From Nostoc sp. FACHB-280 (GTDB taxonomy: Bacteria; Cyanobacteriota; Cyanobacteriia; Cyanobacteriales; Nostocaceae), in the NCBI RefSeq assembly GCF_014697615.1, contig NZ_JACJSD010000002.1:186001-250000 (forward strand): a DNA stretch of 64,000 bases, in the 5' to 3' direction. The position numbers and the translations under genes were made by a program. This document shows, piece after piece, positions 45,929 to 56,368 of the stretch; positions within the stretch are counted from its first letter, which is position 1; every line of letters starts with the position of its first letter. The notes beneath the pieces are model-generated. The model ran no database searches. It had not been told where the DNA came from and was given only the letters and a program-made list of their open reading frames with translations.

Positions 45929-46277
45929 CATTGACTATGGACTCTTGATGAATCGCAAATGAATTGCCACAACTACAGGTGGCAATAGCTTGAGGGTTGT
46001 GGAAACGAAATCCTCCCCCCATCAAATCTTCGGAATAATCTAATACTAACCCATTGATGTATTTTAAGCTTTGATTGTCGATCAAAACTTGCAGACCTCT
46101 AACTTCAAAGATGCGATCGCTTGTTTGGGCAACCTCAGCAAATGACATATCGTAAAATAAATCTGAGCATCCCCCTGGTTTTACAGCTAATCTCACCAAG
46201 GTATTGGTTTTTTGCTTAGACTTTAATCGTTCAATTTCAATTTTAGCAGCTTGACTCAGTTGAATCATTGAATTCAT
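45921..46277 (-). CDS. HesB/IscA-type iron-sulfur assembly protein
   Basis: I start it at ATG 46277; a longer frame is possible but lacks homology. The core IQLSQAAKIEIERLKSKQ, VKPGGCSDLFYDM and TCSCGNSFAIHQES has the three conserved cysteines of A-type scaffold/carrier proteins (first Cys in GGCS, pair in CSCG). The last residues (ESIVNGQ) are encoded by GGTCAAT-type heptamers, the same VNGQ end as the PlsC-type protein at 8666. It lies upstream of the ribosomal cluster in cyanobacteria. Confidence 0.88.
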   Translation of the reverse strand: MNSMIQLSQAAKIEIERLKSKQKTNTLVRLAVKPGGCSDLFYDMSFAEVAQTSDRIFEVRGLQVLIDNQSLKYINGLVLDYSEDLMGGGFRFHNPQAIATCSCGNSFAIHQESIVNGQ

Positions 46278-46584
46278 TTTGGCAGTTGATAGCCAGGATA
46301 GAAAATATGGCGGATCTGAAAAACTCAAAAAACTGGTTTTGGCTATTTCATTGTAAATGAAGAGGTTTACTTGCAAAAGCCACTCTGAGCTTGCTTCATT
46401 GCCACAAAACTTTTGATTAACTGAATACTGAGTCGTGAAAATAATGCCGATTTGTAGCGTTAAAAGTTGCAGCTAAATTATTGGTTAGATATTTTGGTCA
46501 TTGCTCCTCCGTAAATTTCTGGATAATTCAGGTGAGAAATTTACGGAGTTTTATTGTGAGGACGACTAAATTAACTGATGAGAC
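46278..46584. other. Gap of 307 bases with an orphan terminator-like hairpin
   Basis: Both flanking genes are on the minus strand, yet the hairpin at 46507-46548 has its T tract on the plus strand. No gene identified. Confidence 0.6.
46507..46555 (+). ncRNA. Possible small RNA end: orphan plus-strand terminator
   Basis: Perfect 13-bp arms CTCCGTAAATTTC (46507-46519) and GAAATTTACGGAG (46536-46548) with TTTTATT following on the plus strand. A plus-strand transcript ending here would expose CUCCUCC before the stem. On the minus strand the same arm contains GGAGGAG six bases before ATG of a 7-codon frame (MTKISNQ), a leader-peptide-like arrangement. No promoter could be scored. Confidence 0.35.
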
Positions 46585-47004
46585 TTAGTTTTCTGTCCGA
46601 GAATAATCATCCTGGTAGCGAATAATGTCATCTTCACCCAAATATTCGCCATTTTGTACCTCAATTAAGATTAGGGGAATCACTCCGGGATTTTCTAAAC
46701 GATGGGAGGTGCATTGAGGGACGTATGTAGATTGATTATTGCCCAATAGTACTTCTTGATCGCCACAAGTGACTCTCGCGGTACCAGAAACAACAATCCA
46801 GTGTTCGCTGCGATGGTGGTGCATTTGCAAGCTGAGGCGATGTCCAGGTTTAACTTCGATGCGCTTGATTTTATATCCACGTCCTTCTTCCAAAATAGTA
46901 AAAGAACCCCAAGGGCGCAATTCGGTTGCAGCAACACTTCGATTAGCGATCGCCGCAGGCAGTGGTAGAGTCTTAGCAGGTGCGGTTTCTTGATATTGAG
47001 CCAT
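46585..47004 (-). CDS. Cupin, C-terminal domain type of mannose-1-phosphate guanylyltransferase
   Basis: Start chosen at ATG 47004 because GAGG lies six bases upstream; the frame would run further to 47025. 139 residues: a single cupin fold, RPWGSFTILEEGRGYKIKRI, then MHHHRSEHWIVVSGTA with the metal-binding histidines and TSHRLENPG. The pattern matches the type II phosphomannose isomerase domain that is fused to guanylyltransferase in other bacteria; here it is solo. It could make mannose-6-phosphate or be a sugar-binding regulator. Confidence 0.85.
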   Translation of the reverse strand: MAQYQETAPAKTLPLPAAIANRSVAATELRPWGSFTILEEGRGYKIKRIEVKPGHRLSLQMHHHRSEHWIVVSGTARVTCGDQEVLLGNNQSTYVPQCTSHRLENPGVIPLILIEVQNGEYLGEDDIIRYQDDYSRTEN

Positions 47005-47025
47005 AGTTACCTCATTTGGAGACAT

Positions 47026-47325
47026 AACAAGCTGTCCTTTCTCTTAACCATTGATGGAAAAATCTGGCGCAATCTTGCAACCGTGAAAATCAGCAATTCA
47101 ATTACACCTTGCTAACCATAACAAAATCAAACTTTAGGGTGTAAAGAGTCACGACTCAAACTATCGTGAATACATAAACTCTTTACCTAGCGTTAGAACA
47201 GCTTATTCTAATCTTTAAAAAATCAGCTTGAAGGGCTAGAGGCTAGAGGTTAGAGGCTGGAGGTTAGTGTGAAACTCCAATTCCCAATATGTTTTAATTT
47301 TTACTCTCTAGCCTCTAACCCCTAA
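47026..47325. other. Gap of 300 bases
   Basis: Promoter region of the cupin gene plus facing heptamer arrays at its left end. No gene. Confidence 0.5.
47235..47323. repeat. Inverted STRR pair (GCTAGAG / CTCTAGC)
   Basis: Heptamers GCTAGAG, GCTAGAG, GTTAGAG, GCTGGAG (47235-47267) face CTCTAGC, CTCTAAC, CCCT (47304-47323), so the pair can fold back at the end of the glycosidase gene. Confidence 0.85.
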
Positions 47326-49323
47326 TTATCTTTGTTGCCAAAAAATACCAATACCATTATGCACACGAGCCGCCGTATTGGGAGAACGGTCGAGTAATTG
47401 TCCGCTTAAGTACAAACTAGTTGAACTACCACCATCTAAATTTAAAGCATTCACACAACCCAAATTTTTCATTAATTGAGCGTGTTCTGCGAGTGTCGGC
47501 CCGGCTCCACCAGCGCGGTTATGCACAGCAGCGATCATCAGTGTACCTGTGGCTGTAGTGCAAATTCCACTCCGAATAGCTTTTTCGGCAATAAAAGCAT
47601 TGCTGAACTTTTCAGCTTTTGCATCTAGAATAATTTGACCGTTTTGAATTAATAAAGGCCCTGCTCCGATAATGTTGGGGTAACGGCTAAAGTCAACTGG
47701 GGTGGTGTTACTAACCAAAGTTACCTTTGTACCGATGGGTAGTTGAGTCGCGGTAGTTGCAGCCGTTCCCCGCAAGGTTAACAAGTAACCATCTTGGGGA
47801 ATAGGAATAGGAGTTTGACCAGCTTTTCCGCCTGATAGCTGACTGCTAACTTCATTGTTTTGAACTACAAGGATGCTTTCATTGTCTGTGAGGGGAGTGT
47901 AAGTTTTTCCCCAGTTAGGAGTATAACGAGCAGCACCGCTTTGAACGTAACCACTATTGAGAAATAAAATTGGTAAGCGGAAATTATTCGGAGCAGTTAA
48001 AGTTTCTTGTAATGTCAGGCGACCTACGTAAAATTGCCCAGAATTATTCCAAGCGATCGCACCTCTATTTAAAATTGGCCCGGATAACCACTGATTATCT
48101 CGACGAATTGCGCCTAGAGGCAATTTATTATTGCGGTTAAAATAGCCACCATTAATTGCTGCTAAAGCTAAGTATTTTTGCGCTGTTTGCAGTAAGGGTG
48201 CTGTGCCAACTAAAGTTTCTGGAGTTGTCCAAATTGGTTTTATAGTCAGGTTGCGGGGGTTAGCTTCCAACCACACTACCGGAAAACGTTCTTTCCCTAA
48301 ATTAATAAATTGCTGTCGCCAGCGTAACCCATCCGCCCAAGCAATATTGCGCTCAACCATTGCATCAGGGCGAATCTCGATAATCAGGCGATTTGGGTTA
48401 TTTACTGTAGTGATGCGGGGTGCTGAACCAAAAGGAACACTCAGACTAATAATTGTTTGGTTATTCACCACCTCTATTTTTTGAAGCAGGCTATCAGGGT
48501 TTGGTTGTGGTGGTGGTAATTGTTTGATCTGGTTTGGTAGAGATGGTGGTGCTGGTGTTATTGGGGTGTAACGTTGAATTAAAGCTGGATCAGTTAAAGC
48601 ATCCAGGGTAATGCGCCATTCTCGATTCGGTATCGTTGTGGGTTGAGGTGCGATCGCATCTGGATCATCTGCTACTGGTGTTTGAGTCGGTTTAATGGGT
48701 AATCCTTGTCTAACTATCCACGGTGTGGGACTGTCTAAATCAACCACAACGCGGTTTTCCCGGATAGTAGAAGTACCAGGAGGATTGAGAGCCTCATAAC
48801 CAATAATTAGATTTTTGATTCGCGCTTGGGGAGTGACAATTACTAAAGTGTTACCATTGACTTGTACCTGCCAATTTGCTTTTTGGGCAAAGTTAGTAAC
48901 ATCAAGATAGCGGTATCCGGCTTGGAGGAGAGTTACTAAGGTCTGTGGGGTTGAAGAAAACCACTGAATTGGCTGTTGGCTGGGATTATTGCTATTTAAA
49001 AAATCAACTCCCATCGCCTGACGAAATAAACCATCACTGAGATAAATAACTTGCTGATCAACTACCCCTAATCTGACCATCCAAGCACCGGGGATGGTGC
49101 GACCATTGAGGGAAATTTGATTACCAGCAGATTGGGCTTGTCGTCGCAACTGTCCTGGTTGTGGGTTGATGGGAGGCTGTTGAGCGATCGCCATCCAGTT
49201 AGGAGATACACTAAGAATTGTGGCAATTATGGGTGATGCAATTAAGCGCAAGGCTTGATGTTTGACAGGCTTAGTCACAGCATTATGAGATTTTTGGCGA
49301 TACCAATTTGGCATTTTTAACAT
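47326..49323 (-). CDS. Phosphodiester glycosidase-family (NAGPA-type) protein
   Basis: I start at ATG 49323 (MLKMPNWYRQ); a TTG twelve codons earlier is possible. N-terminal Sec-type signal (LIASPIIATILSVSPNWMAI), then an N-terminal region about 50-300 with AMIN-like strand repeats (VVVDLDSPTPWIV; IISLSVPFGSAPRIT; RLIIEIRPDAM) and a proline-rich linker. The C-terminal domain (about 390-660) has the family's NGGYFNRNNKLPLGAI and NLDGGSSTSLYLSG motifs. Probably a periplasmic or outer-surface enzyme removing a sugar phosphodiester. Cell-wall binding is inferred from the AMIN-like part. Confidence 0.82.
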   Translation of the reverse strand: MLKMPNWYRQKSHNAVTKPVKHQALRLIASPIIATILSVSPNWMAIAQQPPINPQPGQLRRQAQSAGNQISLNGRTIPGAWMVRLGVVDQQVIYLSDGLFRQAMGVDFLNSNNPSQQPIQWFSSTPQTLVTLLQAGYRYLDVTNFAQKANWQVQVNGNTLVIVTPQARIKNLIIGYEALNPPGTSTIRENRVVVDLDSPTPWIVRQGLPIKPTQTPVADDPDAIAPQPTTIPNREWRITLDALTDPALIQRYTPITPAPPSLPNQIKQLPPPQPNPDSLLQKIEVVNNQTIISLSVPFGSAPRITTVNNPNRLIIEIRPDAMVERNIAWADGLRWRQQFINLGKERFPVVWLEANPRNLTIKPIWTTPETLVGTAPLLQTAQKYLALAAINGGYFNRNNKLPLGAIRRDNQWLSGPILNRGAIAWNNSGQFYVGRLTLQETLTAPNNFRLPILFLNSGYVQSGAARYTPNWGKTYTPLTDNESILVVQNNEVSSQLSGGKAGQTPIPIPQDGYLLTLRGTAATTATQLPIGTKVTLVSNTTPVDFSRYPNIIGAGPLLIQNGQIILDAKAEKFSNAFIAEKAIRSGICTTATGTLMIAAVHNRAGGAGPTLAEHAQLMKNLGCVNALNLDGGSSTSLYLSGQLLDRSPNTAARVHNGIGIFWQQR

Positions 49324-49359
49324 ATTTGATCCAGTGCTTTTGCAAGTTATCACTTTCAA

Positions 49360-50075
49360 AACAGGAAAGTTAATTGTGACTAACTCTGGAAATTGGGTGA
49401 TTTAACTTCTCCAGAAACGTGATAACCTATATGTTGGCTAGTTATCTCTGATGAGAAATACCAGCCTTGTTTAAGCTAAAACCACTGTAACTGACTGTTT
49501 TAACTGGCACTAGTTCCTGCCAAACTATAAGATATATAGTTTTGGTCATCAAATGTATATATACAATAGTCTTTCCTCACTAATAGTTGCTATGCTGTTA
49601 CTTAGAGGTGAGGCACAGTTATTAGTAACAAAAGTTGCAACTGGTGAGCAGCCAAGAATAGACAACAATAAAAATATTTAGGAATTGTCAAATGGGTATA
49701 TAGTGTAATACGCTGATTTTGTTGCTGAATCAGGAATCTTACAGCTTTTACAATAGTGAATTTTTCATGAAAATTTGATGTTAGGTCAGTTAATACTGTC
49801 TACCTGACAAACATCTATCATCTGAAAAAAACCTGGAAAATACTTAGTTTTGAAACCAAATACATAAAATTAACACAATATGTAGTTTGTCTAAACCAGC
49901 ATAAACACAGAAGAATCAACGCAATAATTTTAACACGGTTAAGTCCATAAATAACCGCAGTTAAAATTTTTTTTCCCTAAATTCTCGTGCTTTATGTATG
50001 ACTGTGACGCTAAATTGCGAAACTTTCCCTCCCAAGCAGTGGCAAAATTTGTGACTTAACTTTCAGGAATAGGCT
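49360..50075 (+). other. 716-base regulatory gap upstream of glutamate synthase
   Basis: Contains an 8-bp hairpin AAACTATA/TATAGTTT (49522-49529, 49535-49542) and a 12-base palindrome TGTATATATACA (49554-49565). I looked for a GTA-N8-TAC site for NtcA, expected for nitrogen genes, and found none convincing. No gene. Confidence 0.5.
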
Positions 50076-53000
50076 ATGAACGATCAAAGGGTGAATCAAT
50101 TGCAAACAATGTCATTTTCGGATAACAACTCTCAAGATACCTACCAAGGACAAAGGTGGTTAGTAGAGGAAAGAGATGCCTGTGGTGTAGGTTTTATTGC
50201 ACATCGCCAAAATATTGCCAGCCATGAAATCGTTACTAAAGCCTTAGCCGCATTGACCTGCTTGGAACATCGGGGTGGTTGTAGTGCTGACCATGACTCT
50301 GGTGATGGTGCAGGGATATTAACAGCTATTCCTTGGGAGTTGTTACAAAAAGAATATTTCTCAGGCAGGATGGAAATATCATCTACCAGCAATGTGGCTG
50401 TAGGGATGATATTTTTACCCCAAGACCGGGAATTAGCTCAAAAAACCAAAGCCCAAGTTGAAAAAGTGGCGGCGGAAGAAAAATTTACAGTATTGGGCTG
50501 GCGAGAAGTACCAGTACATCCCCATTTATTGGGAAAACAAGCCAAAGAAAATCAACCCCAAATAGAACAAATTTTTCTGGCTGCGGATCACTCTGGTGAT
50601 GAATTAGAAAGACAGTTGTACATTGCCCGCAAGCGAATTTTTAAAGCAGCCAAAGCTGTCTCGGAAGATTTTTATATTTGCTCTTTATCCAGCCGCACCA
50701 TTGTTTATAAAGGTATGGTACGTTCGGCTGTGTTGGGAGATTTTTACGCGGATTTACAAAATCCCGCATACAAGAGTGCCTTTGCAGTTTATCATCGCCG
50801 CTTTAGTACCAACACAATGCCGAAATGGCCGTTAGCACAGCCTATGCGGTTGTTGGGACATAACGGCGAAATTAATACTCTGTTGGGTAATATCAACTGG
50901 ATGATGGCTAGAGAAGCGAGTATTAGCCATCCAGTATGGGGCGATCGCAATGATGAACTCAAGCCTTTAGTAATTTTAGATAGCAGCGACTCCGCCACCT
51001 TAGATAATGTCCTAGAACTATTGGTGCGTTCGGGACGCAGCCCCTTGGAAGCCTTGATGATTATGGTTCCAGAGGCTTACCAAAATCAGCCTTCCTTACA
51101 AAACTATCCCGAAATCACTGACTTTTATGAATATTACAGTGGTTTGCAAGAAGCTTGGGACGGCCCGGCATTGCTAGTTTTTAGTGATGGCAAGAAAGTA
51201 GGCGCAACCCTAGACCGCAACGGCTTAAGACCTGCACGTTATGTAATTACTAAAGATGATTACATCGTCGTGGCATCAGAAGCAGGTGTAGTTGACTTCC
51301 CCGAAGCCGAGATTGTGGAGAAAGGCAGACTAGGCCCAGGGCAAATGATTGCCGTGGATTTAGAAAGTCATGAAATTTTGAAAAATTGGGAAATTAAACA
51401 ACGCATTGCCCAACAACTTCCCTATGGGGAATGGTTGCAAACCCATCGCCAAGATTTGAAGTCATTAGTCAACAATCATGGGACAAATGGCAATGGCAAT
51501 GGCAATGGCAATGGTAACGGTAAAGGTCAATTCACCGTTGACAAACAAATCTTACTTCAGCGACAAACTGCCTTTGGCTACACCAGCGAAGATGTCGAAA
51601 TGGTGATTGAACAAATGGCGGGGAATGGTGCAGAACCAACGTTCTGTATGGGGGATGATATTCCTTTGGCGGTATTGTCTAATAAACCCCACCTGTTATA
51701 TGACTATTTCAAACAGCGTTTTGCTCAGGTAACTAACCCACCAATTGACCCACTGCGCGAAAAGCTGGTGATGTCCTTGAAGGTGGAGTTGGGCGAACGG
51801 GGTAATTTATTAGAACCAAAGCCAGAATATGCCAAGAGACTGAAGCTAGATTCCCCAGTCTTGACAGAAGTTGAGTTAGATGCAATTAAGGCTTCTGGTT
51901 TTGGGACGGCAGAATTATCAACCTTATTTGCGATCGCTAACGGCCCAGAAGGATTAAAATCTGCTGTAGCCGCTTTACAAGCCCAAGCTGCCGAGTCAGT
52001 GCGGGCGGGTGCGAAAATATTAATTTTGAGCGATCGCGCTGGTGGTGGTATTAGCCCAGAATTAAGCTACATTCCACCTTTATTAGCTGTAGGTGCAGTC
52101 CACCACCACCTGATCCGCGAAGGCTTGCGGATGAAGACATCCTTGATTGTCGATACCGCCCAGTGTTGGAGTACACATCACTTTGCTTGCTTGATTGGCT
52201 ATGGTGCAGGTGCTGTTTGTCCCTACATGGCTTTAGATACAGTCCGGGATTGGTGGTTTGAACCCAGAACTCAGCAGTTCATGGAACGGGGTAAATTGCC
52301 CAGCATCAGCTTAGAACAAGCTATTGGTAACTACCGCAAAGCTGTAGAGTCAGGATTGCTGAAAATCCTCTCCAAGATGGGCATATCCTTGCTATCTAGC
52401 TATCAAGCAGCCCAAATCTTTGAAGCGATCGGGATTGGTGGCGATTTATTAGAAATCGGATTTAAAGGTACAGCTTCCCGGATTGGTGGTTTGAGTGTTA
52501 GTGAACTGGCGCAAGAAGTCCTATCGATTCACAGCAAAGCTTTCCCAGAACTCACAGCCAAGAAATTGGATAACTTGGGCTTTGTTAACTACCGTCCTGG
52601 TGGTGAGTACCACATGAACAGCCCGGAAATGTCCAAAGCATTGCATGAGGCTGTTAAAACCAAGCAATACGACCATTACGAAGTTTACAAACAATATCTC
52701 CAAGGGCGACCAATTACGGCGTTAAGAGACTTGCTAGACTTCCAAAGCGATCGCCCCTCAATTCCTTTAGAAGAAGTAGAAGCCGCAGAATCAATCCTCA
52801 AACGCTTCTGTACTGGGGGGATGTCTTTGGGTGCATTGTCACGGGAAGCCCATGAAGTTTTGGCGATCGCCATGAACCGGATTGGTGGTAGATCCAACTC
52901 TGGGGAAGGTGGCGAAGATCCAGTCCGCTACAACGTTTTAGATGATGTAGATGAGTCCGGTTATTCACCCACCCTCCCCCATCTGAAGGGCTTACGGAAT

Positions 53001-54755
53001 GGTGATACAGCTTCTAGTTCCATCAAGCAAGTTGCATCAGGGCGGTTTGGTGTTACACCAGAATATTTAGCCAGCGCCAAACAAATCGAAATCAAAATCG
53101 CCCAAGGTGCAAAACCAGGGGAAGGCGGACAACTACCAGGGGCAAAAGTCAGTCCTTACATTGCGATGTTGCGGCGGTCTAAACCCGGTGTAACTTTAAT
53201 TTCACCGCCTCCGCACCACGATATCTACTCCATTGAAGACTTAGCACAGTTGATTTTTGACCTGCACCAAATCAACCCGAAAGCGCAGGTATCAGTCAAA
53301 CTAGTGGCTGAAATTGGCATCGGCACAATTGCCGCAGGTGTAGCCAAAGCCAACGCCGACATCATTCAAATTTCTGGTCATGATGGCGGTACAGGTGCAT
53401 CACCTCTGAGTTCGATTAAACACGCTGGTTCACCGTGGGAACTCGGATTAAGTGAAGTGCATCGTGTCCTAATGCAGAATAGTTTGCGCGATCGCGTCAT
53501 CTTGCGGGTAGACGGCGGACTCAAGACAGGCTGGGATGTCTTAATGGCTGCGTTGATGGGTGGCGAAGAATTTGGCTTTGGTTCCATTGCCATGATTGCC
53601 GAAGGTTGCCAAATGGCGAGAGTTTGCCATAAGAATACCTGTCCAGTGGGTGTAGCAACTCAAGATGAAAAACTGCGCCTGCGGTTCAAGGGTATCCCCG
53701 AACACGTCGTTAACTTCTTCTACTTTGTTGCTGAAGAAGTGCGGAGTTTGTTAGCCAAACTCGGCTATCGTTCCTTGTCAGAAATTATTGGTCGCGCAGA
53801 CTTGTTAACAGTCCGTCCCGAAGCGAAACTCGCCAAAACCCAAGCCTTGAATCTCAACTGCTTACTGCAACTACCAGATACAAAAGAAAATCGTAGCTGG
53901 TTAGTGCATGAAGAAGTTCATAGCAATGGCCAGGTAATTGATGACCAATTGCTGGCTGATAGCGAAATTCAAGCCGCCATTCGCAACCAATCGACGGTGA
54001 CGAAGAACTTAAAAATAGTCAACACCGATAGAACGGTTGGTGCAAGATTAGCTGGTGCGATCGCATCTCAATATGGCGATGGTGGCTTTGAAGGACAAAT
54101 TAATCTCAACTTCCAAGGTAGTGTAGGTCAAAGCTTTGGTGCATTTAACCTTTCTGGGATTACTTTAACTCTGGAAGGGGAAGCCAACGACTACGTTGGT
54201 AAAGGGATGCACGGTGGTGAAATCATCATTAAACCCCCAGCAAAAGCTACTTATGACCCATCCAAGAATGTGATTGTGGGTAATACCTGCCTTTATGGTG
54301 CAACTGGCGGCTTCTTATTCGCCAACGGTTTAGCCGGTGAACGCTTTGCTGTCCGCAACTCCAAAGGTACAGCCGTCGTCGAAGGCGCAGGTGATCACTG
54401 CTGCGAATACATGACTGGTGGTGTCATAGTTGTCCTCGGTAAAGTCGGACGTAACGTTGCAGCTGGGATGACTGGTGGTTTGGCATACTTCCTTGATGAA
54501 GATGGTTCCTTCCCTGAACTAGTCAACCGGGAAAACGTCAAAATCCAGCGAGTTCTAACAGAAGCAGGTCAAAAACAACTGCAAGATTTAATTAGAACTC
54601 ACGCAGAACGCACTGGTTCACCCAAAGCCAAAGTCATTCTGCAAAATTGGTCAGAATTTGTCTCTAAGTTCTGGCAATTAGTACCACCTTCCGAAGCTGA
54701 TAGTCCAGAGGCTAATCCGCAAGCAGTGGTAGAAAAACATCTGAGTTCGGTGTAG
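50076..54755 (+). CDS. glsF: Ferredoxin-dependent glutamate synthase
   Basis: 1559 residues, the class that resembles plant Fd-GOGAT ([20 protein letters not shown]). It uses reduced ferredoxin to turn 2-oxoglutarate and glutamine into two glutamates. The mature N-terminus is Cys36 (ERDACGVGF), freed by removal of a 35-residue propeptide. FMN and [3Fe-4S] domain: [19 protein letters not shown] and [15 protein letters not shown] with its Cys ligands. The C-terminal beta helix (about 1290-1500) is complete. A hexanucleotide repeat inside encodes a short NG run (about residues 473-485). It is followed by a terminator. Confidence 0.95.
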   Translation: MNDQRVNQLQTMSFSDNNSQDTYQGQRWLVEERDACGVGFIAHRQNIASHEIVTKALAALTCLEHRGGCSADHDSGDGAGILTAIPWELLQKEYFSGRMEISSTSNVAVGMIFLPQDRELAQKTKAQVEKVAAEEKFTVLGWREVPVHPHLLGKQAKENQPQIEQIFLAADHSGDELERQLYIARKRIFKAAKAVSEDFYICSLSSRTIVYKGMVRSAVLGDFYADLQNPAYKSAFAVYHRRFSTNTMPKWPLAQPMRLLGHNGEINTLLGNINWMMAREASISHPVWGDRNDELKPLVILDSSDSATLDNVLELLVRSGRSPLEALMIMVPEAYQNQPSLQNYPEITDFYEYYSGLQEAWDGPALLVFSDGKKVGATLDRNGLRPARYVITKDDYIVVASEAGVVDFPEAEIVEKGRLGPGQMIAVDLESHEILKNWEIKQRIAQQLPYGEWLQTHRQDLKSLVNNHGTNGNGNGNGNGNGKGQFTVDKQILLQRQTAFGYTSEDVEMVIEQMAGNGAEPTFCMGDDIPLAVLSNKPHLLYDYFKQRFAQVTNPPIDPLREKLVMSLKVELGERGNLLEPKPEYAKRLKLDSPVLTEVELDAIKASGFGTAELSTLFAIANGPEGLKSAVAALQAQAAESVRAGAKILILSDRAGGGISPELSYIPPLLAVGAVHHHLIREGLRMKTSLIVDTAQCWSTHHFACLIGYGAGAVCPYMALDTVRDWWFEPRTQQFMERGKLPSISLEQAIGNYRKAVESGLLKILSKMGISLLSSYQAAQIFEAIGIGGDLLEIGFKGTASRIGGLSVSELAQEVLSIHSKAFPELTAKKLDNLGFVNYRPGGEYHMNSPEMSKALHEAVKTKQYDHYEVYKQYLQGRPITALRDLLDFQSDRPSIPLEEVEAAESILKRFCTGGMSLGALSREAHEVLAIAMNRIGGRSNSGEGGEDPVRYNVLDDVDESGYSPTLPHLKGLRNGDTASSSIKQVASGRFGVTPEYLASAKQIEIKIAQGAKPGEGGQLPGAKVSPYIAMLRRSKPGVTLISPPPHHDIYSIEDLAQLIFDLHQINPKAQVSVKLVAEIGIGTIAAGVAKANADIIQISGHDGGTGASPLSSIKHAGSPWELGLSEVHRVLMQNSLRDRVILRVDGGLKTGWDVLMAALMGGEEFGFGSIAMIAEGCQMARVCHKNTCPVGVATQDEKLRLRFKGIPEHVVNFFYFVAEEVRSLLAKLGYRSLSEIIGRADLLTVRPEAKLAKTQALNLNCLLQLPDTKENRSWLVHEEVHSNGQVIDDQLLADSEIQAAIRNQSTVTKNLKIVNTDRTVGARLAGAIASQYGDGGFEGQINLNFQGSVGQSFGAFNLSGITLTLEGEANDYVGKGMHGGEIIIKPPAKATYDPSKNVIVGNTCLYGATGGFLFANGLAGERFAVRNSKGTAVVEGAGDHCCEYMTGGVIVVLGKVGRNVAAGMTGGLAYFLDEDGSFPELVNRENVKIQRVLTEAGQKQLQDLIRTHAERTGSPKAKVILQNWSEFVSKFWQLVPPSEADSPEANPQAVVEKHLSSV
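51485..51525 (+). repeat. Hexanucleotide microsatellite (AATGGC) in glsF
   Basis: About four perfect AATGGC units then diverged AATGGT, AACGGT, AAAGGT units, encoding an Asn-Gly run between the amidotransferase and central domains. Confidence 0.95.
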
Positions 54756-54775
54756 TTAATCGCTGATGAGTTATG

Positions 54776-54808
54776 AAAAAAGGGGACAGTAGCAACGTCC
54801 CCTTTTTT
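54776..54808 (+). terminator. Intrinsic terminator of glsF
   Basis: AAAAAAGGGGAC, loop AGTAGCAAC, GTCCCCTTTTTT. Confidence 0.93.
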
Positions 54809-54977
54809 GATCACAATTAAACTTATAGAGGAGGCAGGAGTTAAAAGTTTTACTACACCTGACATTCATACTTTTGAAATGTCCTCACCTATCCTTCGAC
54901 TGCTATATTGCGAAATTTTTTAAATACACTATTTCTGCACTTTCACCAAATCAGATTTTAACGCGCAAAGTTGAGCA

Positions 54978-55346
54978 ATGAATTACGACACAGCCCGCAA
55001 ACTGCTTGTATCTCAAACAATCACAACCGAAGACAACCCTGATGCTTTATTGATGCGGATGAAGCAGGGAAAACCACCAGTTCCAGGTCAGATTACCTCG
55101 ATTTTGTTGGCGTTAAAGGTTGTGTTTGAAGCCCTCAAAGATGTACCTAGCCTAGACCGCGAATTAACTTTTGCCCTTTATCAGTTAAGTGTCAAGACAC
55201 AACAGTTATATGTAGCTGGACGCAAAGCTGGGGTAGAATGGCCACCCCTACTTAAAGAAGATTTAGTGAGAATTTCTCTGGCTGTAGAAAGTATCTTTTC
55301 TGGTGTGTGGCAAACCCCACCAACTGGGGGATTTGGCGGGGTTTAA
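54978..55346 (+). CDS. Conserved cyanobacterial protein, unknown function
   Basis: 122 residues, nearly all helical: MNYDTARKLLVSQTITTEDN, a GKPPVPGQITSILLALKVVF helix and a LVRISLAVESIFSGVWQTPP end. No motif of a known enzyme. A Gly/Phe-rich C-terminus (GGFGGV). It faces the secreted protein gene convergently, three bases apart. It is probably a cytosolic protein of the cyanobacterial core set. Confidence 0.65.
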   Translation: MNYDTARKLLVSQTITTEDNPDALLMRMKQGKPPVPGQITSILLALKVVFEALKDVPSLDRELTFALYQLSVKTQQLYVAGRKAGVEWPPLLKEDLVRISLAVESIFSGVWQTPPTGGFGGV

Positions 55347-55349
55347 GAT

Positions 55350-55961
55350 TCAGCGAGTTTGTAATTCTTGTAGCAATTTTTCGACATCAGTTTTGAGTAA
55401 AACTGTCATTTGTCCAGTGAAAGCTTTACCGTTGCGCGGTTTAGCTATTTCGATCCAATAAGCATAGCGATCGCCTATACGTAATTGTCCTTGTAAAGCT
55501 TCTTTAATTGGAGTTTTGGCAAACCGCGCCGAGTTAACTTCACCTTGGCTGGGGTAGTCATACACCACCTGACCTTGATTAAAATCTTGATAGACATCAT
55601 AGCCATAAATTACCCGCAGAGATTCTTGCAGGCGTTGAAAACTCATCCCATTAATCGCATCATACATCGCCAAGCGTTCGTAACGAATCCGGTTTCGCTC
55701 TTTGGCAAACCCCACTTTACCCGGAGGTAATACTGAAGCCTGAAACGTGAATCGTTGGGCGGCGGTGTCACTCTTCTGCACATATAGTTTTTCACCACTT
55801 CCAGGGCGTAGCGTCGGATGAGCATTCATCCAAGTCGTAACTTCTTCTGTAGTTTGTCCTGGTAAAGCATTAGCCTTGGAATTTCCCAGCATTCCCACGC
55901 ATAGCCAGGGAACTAGAGAAAAAGACAAAATTAAACCATTCACCAAAGATTTTTTTAGCAT
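55350..55961 (-). CDS. Secreted protein, unknown function
   Basis: 203 residues. The N-terminus is a signal peptide (MLKKSLVNGLILSFSLVPWL, cleavage near ANA-LPG). The mature part is a mixed alpha/beta protein starting with TTEEVTTWMNAHPTLRPGSG; it has no cysteines and no lipobox. Similar proteins of about this size occur in other cyanobacteria, role unknown. Convergent with the preceding small gene. Confidence 0.65.
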   Translation of the reverse strand: MLKKSLVNGLILSFSLVPWLCVGMLGNSKANALPGQTTEEVTTWMNAHPTLRPGSGEKLYVQKSDTAAQRFTFQASVLPPGKVGFAKERNRIRYERLAMYDAINGMSFQRLQESLRVIYGYDVYQDFNQGQVVYDYPSQGEVNSARFAKTPIKEALQGQLRIGDRYAYWIEIAKPRNGKAFTGQMTVLLKTDVEKLLQELQTR

Positions 55962-56062
55962 TTTCCTATTCGGGACTTACATGGAAATTTCCCCAAAGGG
56001 GGTTAACCATAGTTTTCCCGTTTTCGGAGGAATAATGTCAGAAGAGCAATTTGATAGCGAGA

Positions 56063-56368
56063 TTATTCTCCAGCAAGTTCTCGCGCAATATCCATATTGG
56101 CAGCTAGTACACGCACAATTTCTACAGGGTTTTCTCCTCGATAGATCAAGAAGTAGCGGGGATGCACCAACCAAAAACGAACAGGTAACGGTGTCAAGTC
56201 AGAACGATACTGCCCTATTCTGGGGTTGTCTGTCAGTAATTCACAGGCTGCAAGAAGTTTATCCAGCATCCGTTCAGCAGCATCTTGATTATCTCGTCCA
56301 ATATAAGCGTAAATCTGCGCTAAATCATTCTCGGCTTGCTTCGAGAGAATATAAGGTTTCGGAGTCAT
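56063..56368 (-). CDS. ParE/RelE-family toxin
   Basis: 101 residues, a RelE/ParE fold: MTPKPYILSKQAENDLAQIY, then DAAERMLDKLLAACELL, TDNPRIGQYRSDL and the C-terminal strand RFWLVHPRYFLIYRGEN with VEIVRVL. ParE-type toxins poison gyrase; RelE types cut mRNA in the ribosome. The sequence is closer to ParE. Its start overlaps the antitoxin stop by one base, antitoxin first, as in stable operons. Confidence 0.9.
   Translation of the reverse strand: MTPKPYILSKQAENDLAQIYAYIGRDNQDAAERMLDKLLAACELLTDNPRIGQYRSDLTPLPVRFWLVHPRYFLIYRGENPVEIVRVLAANMDIARELAGE

Noticed and set aside
49360-50075. NtcA site for glsF
   Set aside because: No clean GTA-N8-TAC with a matching promoter spacing was found by eye.
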